A model generated the notes under the pieces. It was not told where the DNA came from. It searched no databases and saw only the letters and a list, made by a program, of their open reading frames with translations. Shown one piece after another: positions 37,701-47,339 of a DNA stretch of 64,000 bases. Position 1 is the stretch's first letter. Every line of letters starts with the position of its first letter. Where the stretch lies: NCBI RefSeq assembly GCF_003073045.1, contig NC_037591.1:22725319-22789318 (forward strand), written 5' to 3'. The DNA is from Pomacea canaliculata. Lineage: Eukaryota > Mollusca > Gastropoda > Architaenioglossa > Ampullariidae. Made by a program: the position numbers and the translations under genes.

Positions 37701-40440
37701 CAAGTAACTCCATATAGTACATGGTTGACGAGTGTCCCGTGCGATTTGTACCATTGACAGTAGTTCCCTTTCGGCAGGGTTGTCCAGTCCACCAGAAACT
37801 AAGAACAGAGACATGTCCTGCCGATGCACCGATGAAAGAAAAGATCTTCTGATCCCTAGGGTGTCTGCAGCAGACGGCAGACTTTACCAGGTCCTTATGG
37901 TTTGAGCATTAGAAGAACACACACACACTCTCACACACACTACTTGCCAAACTTCTGCAATAAAATAAACCTTGGTTTTATTCATGTCCTCAAACACTTC
38001 TGAGTCTTTTATCTGCACAACACTGAAAGCGAATCTTCAGAGAAACTTTGACTAATGGACCGGCCTCAATTCCTACATCTGACATCAATGAAGGTCGCTA
38101 CCACCATCACCACCAAAAACTCCAGAGAACGGCAATGCTCAAAGACTTTATCTTGTAAACAATATTCGCTCCTATTTAAGGAATCGGGAGATTTTTAATG
38201 AATTAAAATCACAATTAAAAGTAATTAACGGATTAACATTGGGTGAGTGAATAAGGGTTTTGTGTAGGAACCACAGCGGCAGATGCACCTTCCGTGTATG
38301 ACCGCCATTTCCTGCCAGACTAAAGCTTTGTTTGGAATCGGTTTCTATTGTGGCGTTTACTGGAGTGAAATGATGTATTTACAATGTCAGTGTGCGGATA
38401 TGTATTAATAACAACAACTGTCACACAGGGATGTCATTGGAGCCAGCACGTGCACCTACCTTTAGTGTTACGAAACTTCAGCTTTCCGTGCGGTGTTATC
38501 AGACACATCCCAGGTGTGCGAACACACACACACGCACGCAAGGACACACACACAGCCAACATGACGAACAGACATTTCGCACCTGCGATCGGTCCTTGAT
38601 CCGCGCCATGACAGACGACAAACGACTACAACGTCCTCTGGTGAGGACCGAGCGCGCGCACGCTGCTGGAGGGAGATGCTAGCAACCACACCCAGGCCAC
38701 CCACGTTCGATACCGCGCGACCATCCGGGCATTGTGTCGCAGGTAGGTCTACAGCCTGAGTGTCGCCTTGCAGCCTCACCTGTGTCACCTGTCACCTGTG
38801 TCACCTGTCGCCTGTGTCACCTGTCGCCACTCGCTGTGCCTCTCGGTGCTGCTGCGAATGGCGAAGGTGCGGAGGTAGTTCGGACCGACCTACATTGCAT
38901 AACTGGAGTTCTCTCATTTTTTTTTTCTCTCTCTCTCGCTTCCTGCTTCTCGTGTCCTACATTCATTCCGGGTTTGTCTGTGTGCGGTGTGACTGTGGCA
39001 GGCAGGTGGTGTGGTGCACCGGTACAGTACGTGCTTCTCACGTGTCTGTCACGTGATCGATACACTTCCGAAGGTGTTAGTGTCCTGTAAGGTGCCACCA
39101 CCTTCCTTTTGTCACAGAAATGTGTAAAAGCTTGACAAGCGGCTTAGCAACCATTCGGTCTCCATGCTTACAGACACATTGTAGAGATGTAGGGGATGAC
39201 GACGGGTACAGAAGCTGAGTATCGGATGGTGGGTGAGTGGTCAAGCAAAGGGAGAGAAGAAGAGAGAAAATAGAGAACATGAGTAATCCTCCCTTGGCAC
39301 TCATACAATTCCTGGTTCTTGAACGCTTGAGGTTCGGCCAATGGAAGAGGTCAGAGGGCAGATTTGAAAATGTGATTCCAGCTTTGGTATTTAAATTGTC
39401 CGAGTCTCACTAAAAAAATCTTTTTCTTTACAGAACTTTTCTTTACAAGGCGCTGATAATTAAACCATGATTTCTCAGCTGCTTTAAAAGTCTAATTTCA
39501 ATAATTTTAGTAATTTAAGACTGTTCTCTCAACGCTAACACGTCAGCACATACTCAAACTACTGTGTCCTTACTATTTCTATGACAGCTTCTTGAATGTG
39601 TAGAACCAAACATTTATTTTAAAAAATCTTAATATCAGCCAAATAAAGATATTTTCTTTTTAAAATCTTCTTTTCTATATTTAAACGTAGCACCAAACTG
39701 TTTGTTACAATTGCACTAGAGTTTAGAGTAAAAAGAGTCAAACACAATCTTAACTTCTTAAGAGTCAATAAATTAATTACAGCCTCGAAAGGGCAAGGGG
39801 TAATTAGCAAAGGGCTATGAGACAAAACATCAATTATTCAGTGGTAGACTGCGTTTTCGATGTGACAGTTGGCGCACGAAGGACACTGATGTCCACGACA
39901 TCAACAACTTTCGCTGCGATGTTTTTCTTCTAAACCTGAATTGTTTTACTAACCTTTCTTTGTTTTTAAGTTTTGTGGCCAATCGTAATTAGAGTAGATT
40001 AGTACTGTTAAAGGCTGACTTTATATGTGAATTAAAAATGGGAATTTTTTCATCGCCATCGACAGCACACAGACAGAGCGGAGAGCATGGACACGACGCC
40101 GTGTCTGCCATCAAAGACAGCCGCAACCCTGTCGACGTAATCAATAATCATTTCTGTTGCTATGTTGCCTTTTCTTCAAGGATGCTGAAGAAACTGCCAG
40201 GGTGGATCAGCCAGGGTAATTGTCTGTCCTTAGCAACCGCAACATTTCTTCTTAAAAAATGTAACTAGTCCTCAAAATCATCGGAAAATCAAAGATCGTT
40301 TGCAACAAACCACATGAGCTCAAATCCTTGGCAAGGGACTTTGTCACAAAACACACCCTGTGTACCAGGATCCAACCCTAAGGAGTTATGTTATACGCTA
40401 AGTAAAATAATGTAATTGTAATCAAGGTGTGAGTTATATG
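37700..40440. other. No gene seen
   Basis: Decayed sequence probably belonging to the LINE tail runs up to about 37960, followed by non-coding DNA. TCACGTGA lies at 39049-39056. 39380-40030 is AT-rich. The region 38600-38900 is CpG-rich with several stop-free frames but no supported exon. Confidence 0.5.
38774..38828 (+). repeat. Short minisatellite of CACCTGT units
   Basis: Alternating GTGTCACCTGTCACCT and GTCGCCTGTGTCACCT units have a period of about 9-18 bases. Confidence 0.8.
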
Positions 40441-40445
40441 GCGCA

Positions 40446-40640
40446 GTCACGCTCACCAAGGAGCATGCGGTGGAGTCAAGCAGGAGAGAATTCGAAGGAC
40501 AGAAGGAGAAGTCAATATATAGACAAGTGTTGGAAGAAAATCATAGAAGATTCACAGAAGAATCAGGGAAAGCAATAAGAATGGAGGGTGTCCAAAATCT
40601 GCAGAAGAAGATGAGAGGCAGACTAGTCAATCAACTATGA
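40446..40640 (+). CDS. Open protein-like segment, hypothetical (terminal exon or transposon remnant)
   Basis: A frame without a nearby ATG is open for 64 codons and ends at TGA 40638-40640. It is charged and amphipathic, for example FEGQKEKSIYRQVLEENHRR near the middle and QNLQKKMRGRLVNQL at the end, and looks like a helical coiled region. The preceding acceptor (GGCGCAG) lacks a pyrimidine tract, so it could equally be a remnant of a transposon gag-like protein. Confidence 0.2.
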   Translation, partial: VTLTKEHAVESSRREFEGQKEKSIYRQVLEENHRRFTEESGKAIRMEGVQNLQKKMRGRLVNQL

Positions 40641-40644
40641 TCAC

Positions 40645-41215
40645 TACGTTTGACACAAGCCTACCTGTTTCCGATACCGATCAGATGGTCTGACACACCT
40701 GCTGTCTTCAACACCTGCACACAAAAGGCGCCACATGTACACAGGTACTGATCACTGATACTAATTCCACAGATGCTAATTCCACATAAAAGGCAAGATA
40801 ATGAACAATGCTGCTTACAATATAAAAGCAACGATATGTTCATATATTATAAAGAATGTTATTTGAAGAATATTATGCAACATAATTATTATAAATATTT
40901 TATGCTAAAAATCCTAATTAAGCTTGAGATGTAAAATTCTGGTTATTTTAAGACTCAGTGGTCTAAGCATAATAATTAACTAAATAATGATAAAGTCATG
41001 TTACTTTGTCTCAGTTGCTACAAGATAAAGTCAGCTCGTGTCTGTTCATTGAAAACGCCGAACAGGTGAGCGAACAGGTGAGTGATGGTAATTTACTTTG
41101 AGTCAAACTACACTGAGTCACTGAGGGGTGGCTAAGGGAGGAGGCACGGAGAGAGAGAGAGAGGAACAAAGAGAAATAACTGTGTAATAGACTGGTGTGT
41201 CAGAGAGTGTGTGCT
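40645..41215. other. No gene seen; AT-rich
   Basis: AT-rich DNA without a supported exon. A GA repeat lies at 41150-41163. Confidence 0.6.
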
Positions 41216-41219
41216 CCTG

Positions 41220-41720
41220 AATGCACGCGCGAGTATGGTTATTTTATAAGACATCGCACTTAGAAGCAGCAGCCAGCATCCTCCAGACATCACTCGCACT
41301 CCGTCACACCTCACAGTCTTACCTGCACACCGCCTCCTGCCGTGCAGTGACCTCTGGCGACGGTGTGGTGACAAGCCAGGTGCCAGGTGTCCGGCCAAGA
41401 CGTCAGACCACCGCCAACTGACGTCCTGCTCCGCGCACGCACGCGCACTCACCTTCGCCGTCCGCTGCCCAGGGCGCCGCTGTCGACAATGCGTCATTTC
41501 CACCAAGGGAGGCCACCGTGTAGCGGTGAGTCTGCGGAAGCGGAATTGCTGGTCTTAAAATCGATAGTTTTAATGCGTTTGACGGTTTATTTGCCGCCAA
41601 TGAGTTATCGGGTGCGATGAAATGCCACAGCTGGTGACAGAGTTTTTTTCTGACATTTGTATCGCGTCCTACTGTTCGTGACGCACCGCGCGGCAGTACA
41701 TCAACTCTCAAACGCACCGC
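41220..41720 (-). promoter_or_regulatory. CpG-rich region with two minus-strand donor-like sites
   Basis: Base composition rises sharply compared with the AT-rich neighbours. On the minus strand there are two donors, GCGAAG followed by GTGAGT (complement of 41447-41452) and GTGCAG followed by GTAAGA (complement near 41322-41327). A plus-strand GTGAGT also lies at 41526. This is what a promoter with alternative first exons would look like. Confidence 0.3.
41453..41497 (-). CDS. Possible first coding exon, 15 codons (hypothetical)
   Basis: An ATG (complement of 41495-41497) starts a 45-base frame reading MTHCRQRRPGQRTAK. It ends exactly at a strong donor (AAG followed by GTGAGT) in phase 0, inside a CpG-rich region. 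No downstream exon was identified, so the product is unknown. Confidence 0.2.
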
Positions 41721-41899
41721 GCGGCGCTCGTGCGAGGAACTGAGGTGATGGGGAGGAGTCGTGAGGGGGGGAATCGAGCTCAGCGAGCATCAACTCACAG
41801 CACGAGCATTGACTTCTTAGCATAAGACTATTTATAGAATCCTGGAAACTTGGAAACAAATCTTTTCTTCTGCATCTTTCGATCTTTTTCTCTCTCTCC

Positions 41900-42285
41900 C
41901 CCAGACTCCTCTTGTGCAAACAAATACAAAGTAAAATTAAGACAAGCATGATTGCGGAGATAATCAGGAAATACCAATTGTATGCTTTATGGATTTTTTT
42001 TATCGTTTTATTATGTACACAATACTTTTCTTCTTCTCTCTCTCCCTCTAACACACTCACATTCACACACATTCATACAATAACACACACACACAGAGCA
42101 ATCATTTCAATCGCATGGTTTCTTCTACACGTGTACCGCTAGCATCTTCTATCATCTTCATCCCTCCTCTCTCTTTCTCCCCTCCTCCACTCCCCTCCTT
42201 CCACGATCTCTCACTCTTTCTCTCGTCTCCTCTCCCTCTTCCTCGTGTGTCGTTGTTTGATCCGCCATCTGCAACTGTATTGATA
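41900..42285. other. No gene seen; pyrimidine-rich
   Basis: CT-rich plus strand with CA microsatellite fragments (42080-42098) and a CTC-rich tract at 42160-42245. Confidence 0.55.
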
Positions 42286-42289
42286 TTCC

Positions 42290-42563
42290 CGGCAGAAACA
42301 ATCGAAGGCCTGCTCGCTATCGTCTGCCGGTGGAGGAGGCTGGAGCCGCGGCCCAAAATATGGCTGGTGCAATGTTTGGCACGGGCTCGGCGCCGAGAGC
42401 GCTCTCCAAACATGGCGGCGGTCAGCGCGGGGAGGGGGAGGGGCGACGTCTTTGGCCGGGAATATCGCTTGTGCAAGACCGGCCAAGGGTCACCGGGGAC
42501 TTGCTGGCTGGCAGTGGCGCCGCCTGCTTCCGCGGGGAAGGGAGACAACGCGCTGTGACGTCA
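42290..42563 (+). repeat. Inverted GC-rich module, arm A
   Basis: About 275 bases are closely similar to the reverse complement of 43077-43352. Two blocks are identical for 31 and 32 bases (around 42350-42378 and 42458-42488), and one for at least 20 (CTGGCAGTGGCGCCGCCTGC). The arm contains AAACATGGCGGC (YY1-type) at 42408-42419 and ends in a CRE (TGACGTCA, 42556-42563). It is much more GC-rich than its surroundings. Confidence 0.9.
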
Positions 42564-42839
42564 CCGAGTGACTGGTGCGGACTGTACATGCAGCATCACG
42601 TCTGTCTGCTTGTCGTTTGTTTCTCTGTCTGCCTGCCTGCCTGTGTCTGTTAGTCTGACTGTATGTCTGCGCTCCTGTCTGTCCATTTTTCTTGTCTCTA
42701 CCTTTTTTTTTTTTTAGGTAGTATAAAAAGCAGAGAAAGATGCGTAATAAGGTATACAGGTATGTGAGAAAATAGGTTTCTGTGAAAACAGTTGACTAGG
42801 AACATTGTTACGTTGCTGCATTTCTTCATATAACTGTAT

Positions 42840-42882
42840 ATCCTCCTCCTCCTCCTCCTCCTCCTCCATCATCATCATCATC
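42840..42882 (+). repeat. (TCC)n then (ATC)n microsatellite
   Basis: About ten TCC units are followed by five ATC units, in the spacer between the two arms of the inverted module. Confidence 0.95.
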
Positions 42883-42926
42883 AAACACAAGAAGAAAAGA
42901 GGGAAGAAAGCAATGAAACTTTTACG
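42883..42926 (+). repeat. 44-base direct repeat, copy 1
   Basis: Nearly identical to 44019-44060. Shared sequence includes AAACACAAGAAGAAA and GAAGAAAGCAATGAAACTTT. Confidence 0.85.
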
Positions 42927-43076
42927 AAGGTTTTCCCTCGGCGACTTCACTACAAGACCTTCTTCACACTACATATTTTGTCGATCACGTGACTAGTTTA
43001 ACACATTCTCACACGACAGGTCGCACAATTAACTCCTGTTTAATATGCGGAACAGTTTCGGTGCAAACAGCAGCCA

Positions 43077-43352
43077 TGACGTCACAGCGCCTTGTCGTCC
43101 TCTCCGCGAAGCAGGCGGCGCCACTGCCAGCATCCCTCCCCCACCCCTACAAGTACCTTGGCCGGTCTTGCACAAGCGATATTCCCGACCAGTGACATGG
43201 CCGCCACCGTCCCCCGCGCTGCTCGCCGCCATGTTTGACGAAGGCTGTCGGGACGCCGAGACGTGTCAAACATTGCACCAGCCATATTTTGGGCCGCGTC
43301 TCCAGGCTTTTACACGGGGGCAGATAAACGATGGAGGACAAGTCCTCGATTA
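43077..43352 (-). repeat. Inverted GC-rich module, arm B
   Basis: Reverse-complement partner of arm A. It starts with the CRE TGACGTCA at 43077-43084 and carries GCCGCCATGTTT (YY1-type, opposite strand) at 43225-43236. The spacer between arms is about 513 bases, so the pair could form a long stem in RNA or single-stranded DNA. Confidence 0.9.
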
Positions 43353-43359
43353 TCGACAC

Positions 43360-44018
43360 CTGTTTGACAAAATGGGTTTCATGTTGGGTTAAGAAGGCAG
43401 TAAGGCCTGGTGAGAAATGCGAACCTGTGACCTCCGGTTCTTGGTTGGATTGTGTGTTTAGCGGCATAGTCATGGAGTGCATGAATACACAATGGCGGAC
43501 TACTTTACAAGGACTATTTTCAGTGCTGAAAGACAGGGTAAATTGCCTTTTTGTGTGCACACAGATGTTCAGGATCATCGAATTACATGTAAGCACATAG
43601 ATATGTGACATACACCCACGCGCATATACATACGTATGAACAGGAACAGATGATAACGATTACGAAGAATTACACAGACACACGGATACAATACATAAAC
43701 ACACACACTGGCACATGCATACATACCTAGGCTAAGAAATGTGTGGTCTGGTACACCTCCAAGTTTGTGGCCTCAAAGCCAAGGAGATGCACGAGAAGTC
43801 GACTTCCTGCAGCAGTGAAGAAAATATGCACGTGGATAATATGGAGAGTGAGAAAGAAAGAAAAAAAGAATAACTAAGAGAAGGAGAAAAAAAGAACTGT
43901 TAATTTAAAAACTATCATTTCGTCAAGGTAATTAATTAACCCTAATCTGCCATAGTTACAAACATACTCAAGTTCATACACTAATGCGCACACATGTATA
44001 TATATATAAGCGATAGAC
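43360..44018. other. No gene seen; possible SINE fragment
   Basis: A B-box-like CAGGTTCGCATTT on the minus strand near 43418-43430 hints at a SINE fragment. CA/TA-rich DNA follows to 44000. Confidence 0.4.
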
Positions 44019-44060
44019 AAACACAAGAAGAAAGTGGGGAAGAAAGCAATGAAACTTTTG
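44019..44060 (+). repeat. 44-base direct repeat, copy 2
   Basis: Second copy of the sequence at 42883-42926. The two copies bracket arm B of the inverted module. Confidence 0.85.
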
Positions 44061-44254
44061 TATACATAGGGACTTGAGTGAGATATTTTCAGGAAAAGAC
44101 AGATAGTCAGAAAGAGGAAGGGAGGCCTACAAATCTTTATTCAGACAGAAACAGGTCAGAGACATAACCACACACACACACAGATGTTTCGAGGACGAGA
44201 GGGTTGCGAGAGCAACAGGTGGCGCCATTGACTCTCACGGTCGTCTGCAGGTGT

Positions 44255-44360
44255 GGGTGGCCGCCATCTTGCCCCACTGGCCGTGCCACAGGTCACTTCA
44301 GACCAACTGTCGGGTGCCTGATGGCCGGCCAGTGCCCACGCGCCGCCATGTTGGTGTGGC
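44255..44360. promoter_or_regulatory. Two YY1-like sites
   Basis: GCCGCCATCTTG at 44260-44271 and GCCGCCATGTTGG at 44342-44354 lie within a GC-rich patch. YY1-type sites of this form often mark animal promoters on the complementary strand. Confidence 0.3.
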
Positions 44361-44764
44361 TGACCTTATCAGCTGTTTCTAGAAAGCTCCATCTGCCTCG
44401 CCATCACTCCTGCCTGTCGCTGCCGATGTCTGCTCTCACAAACACCGTCGTCAGATTTATAACGGACGATAAATCTGCATAGCGCCTCCTCCTTTCGCTA
44501 CGGTAATGGCATCGCTTGCAGTTAGTCCAGACGACTGTGATATATGTTTGTATGTTTGTGTACAGCAAACCCTCGCATTTTCTTCGTGTCTTTTATAGAA
44601 AATACAAGACGGAAACCTTTATGAGCAAAGGAGCGGAAATGTTTCAGATCCTTTCCCATAACATCTCAAAATGGCAGCGTTGGCATGTCTGTTGGCTAGA
44701 CCTAAACAGCCACATGGATTTTCGTAATGAGAAAGAGAAATCTCCGTGATTGGATAAATCTGTG

Positions 44765-44895
44765 CCGGAAATTGCGTCAGGGTTGTCAGTGGATGCCGCG
44801 GTATCTGCCCACAGACGCGCTTAAGACCGGGACGATTTCGAACCGCGTGCATCTCATACAAGACCTGTCTGTCTCCTCCCGCAAAGTCCCCATCA
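44765..44895 (-). repeat. Possible SINE fragment with B box
   Basis: On the minus strand CGGTTCGAAATCG (complement near 44830-44842) resembles a B box. No clear A box or ends were seen. Confidence 0.25.
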
Positions 44896-44896
44896 C

Positions 44897-45000
44897 TTAG
44901 CATCCCAACTCAAAACACCCATTACCTATCATTAGCATTCCCCACTCAAAAATGCCAGCTCTTGATTCCTAACATTCCTACTCAAAAGATCAGTGTATCC
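44897..45000 (+). repeat. Degenerate tandem repeat, about 36 bases, three units
   Basis: Units start near 44897, 44932 and 44969. Each begins TTAGCATTCC or a variant and is followed by ACTCAAAA within 12 bases. Confidence 0.75.
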
Positions 45001-47085
45001 TGGCTTTTGTCCGTAGACACAAATCATTTTTTTTCATTGACCCTGTGACTATCAATAGTTTCAATCCGTTGCCACAAATAACAAGACACATACTTTGTAA
45101 AAACTCAATTATTCATTTAATACACTCTTGCAAAACAGAGGGTGGAATAGTCGTATGGACAAAGACTGTAACCGTTGACAGACATCAACAGCTACAACAC
45201 ATGTTGGTGTCGTTCAAGTTATCGTTGCTTTGATGACTATTTATGTTTTGACATACTTTCATTGAACTCGCCATGTCTGTGGTTGGAATTTTGTAATCGA
45301 TTCTTCACCCACTTCCCATCGTCCTACAGGTACGAAACTTTCACCAGTTTACTCATTTCCGGTGACGTGCAATACTAAATAAGTTTCCAGCAGGCCACAA
45401 GTTGTAAAATATTAAAAGAAAGTTTTAATTTTGTATGAGAACTTAAAGACTGAATTAGAGAAACAACTGTAGTTTACTAGTCCACTAGCAACAGATACAC
45501 GGCACAAACAATCAAGTGAAAGAAGAAAAAAAAAACTCAGAAGAAGATTTAGCAAAATGTGTTTCCTCCCAGTTACTCTTTAGATTTCATAGTCATGATT
45601 TGTATATAGTTCATACTGAATTAAAGAAGGAAATAAATTCACAAAGTAAAATGAAAAATTCAGGAACAAAATTCAAAAAAGAATAAAAAGTTTGAAATGA
45701 AGTAAGTTAAAAAAATGTTTAAACACTTTTATTTGAAACATTGAAATAAAGAATTATAAAATATTTCCACTTTAATATTTTAAGTTATATGTAATAAAAA
45801 AATCTAGAGACAATGAAAAATATTTTACCATTTTTAGTACATTTCAAATAAAAGTGTGTTTAAAAGTTGTATTTATTGTATTTTACGCTTGGCTGTTGCT
45901 GTGTCTTCAAGGGTTCTAATCCCTGGCTGCTACAGAAAAGTCTGTATCAATAAGCTTTTGTTTCTTTTGTTAGTTCATTTGGTTTATCCGTGCCGTTTCT
46001 TCATTAATTCGTTGGATGGTGACTACTGCTGCTATTATACTTTAAGAAAAAAAAACCAGTCACAAAGTAGAAGCTAGTTTTGTTCACTGCCTAAAGACAC
46101 AACACGTATCAAGTTTTTCATTTTGTGCTCCCTGATATCTGGCAGTGTTATTAGAAATAATTTTTATTACAGAACTGTTGTAGCATTTTCATGGTAATCT
46201 CATTAGACCGACACATTGCAATGTTCAAAGAAATAAAAACTATTTTATAGTTTAATTGTGAAACAGTTTACCAGTTAGAAATAGAATTTTGAAAAGCACA
46301 TACACGTCAGAAACGGTTGCTTCCCCGCTCTGTCTCAGTCAACATATAATGGCGAGAAGGTGGAGAACTACATCGGGTTCATCAGACGATCTTCATTTAT
46401 CGAGATGTAGTATACAAGACGAGTGTGAGAAGTGTTCTCTTTCCTGAAAGTTCGGACCCCAAGCAAAATAATAATATTATACTCAGGCAGCAGACGCGAA
46501 GAACGACTTCACATCACGTGGTAAGCATTGCTGATGTCCTCAAGCTGCTTGACCGTTACAGTTGATGTTTGTCCGTTTACATACGTACTGTCGGACAATC
46601 CTGAAGTGTGAAAACTTACCAATAGGACTGATCTGCACTTGTATATGGACATGTTTGTTCATAAAGTTGTTGGTGTAAATAACAACAAGAAAAAGAGCCT
46701 TTCACACGCACAAATTAAAAAAAAAAATAATAGAAAAGAAAAGAAAAGCAGAGACATATTTTGGGCACACTGTTGCAGATATTTCTTATCATTTACTGTG
46801 TGCAGCTATGCCCATATAAATCTGTAGATCAGTTCCAATGGTAAATTTTCACACGTGAAATTTTTACACACTCTTCTGTAGTATCGCCTGTCACAAACTA
46901 TAATACTGAGGTTTGAAAAGTTGAATTAATTACATTTATTAAGTTCAGGTATTCCTGCACCTACTCTGTGTTTTTGGAGAATAAAAAGCATGCTTCTGTA
47001 TACCCATGGTGTGGTCAGCCATGATGCCACGGGTACTCACCTGACATCGGACCGAAAAGGAGATTTTACCAGGAGAGGAAATTGT
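45000..47085. other. No gene seen; strongly AT-rich
   Basis: One of the most AT-rich stretches, with poly(A)-like fragments and short hydrophobic frames that I treat as chance. Confidence 0.55.
45718..45864 (+). repeat. Hairpin or MITE-like element with terminal inverted repeats
   Basis: TTTAAACACTTTTATTTGAAA at 45718-45738 is inverted at 45842-45864, the only difference being a two-base insertion in the right arm. The total of about 147 bases of AT-rich DNA, with no coding capacity, suits a small MITE. No target-site duplication could be confirmed. Confidence 0.55.
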
Positions 47086-47089
47086 TTTT

Positions 47090-47260
47090 AATTTCTCGAG
47101 ATTCGTGTTTCTTCTTGCGATATCATGTTCGAGGCATTAAAAAGTAATATGAAAGAGTCTTTTGAGCGCGATATGTGTCCCCAATCGGGTAGGTCTTTGA
47201 GACACACACAGCCACCCTGAGTTATAAAACACACCATGCAAAGGTTGGGAGGAAAAAGGA
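47090..47260 (-). other. Weak candidate terminal exon
   Basis: On the minus strand TTTTATAACTCAG precedes an open frame GGCVCLKDLPDWGHISRSKD that continues about 22 residues to a stop (complement of 47088-47090). The acceptor has a poor pyrimidine tract and no family is recognised. Confidence 0.15.
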
Positions 47261-47339
47261 AAGAATAAAGAACGCGGAGATCATCGAAAGAGGAGTAACG
47301 GAAAGTGGAGGAGGAAACCAATGAGGAGGATCAAGAATG

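Noticed and set aside
42115..42558. 147-148-codon frames across arm A of the inverted module
   Set aside because: The two arms do not preserve one continuous frame: conserved peptide blocks shift frames between arms. The DNA motifs, not a protein, appear conserved.
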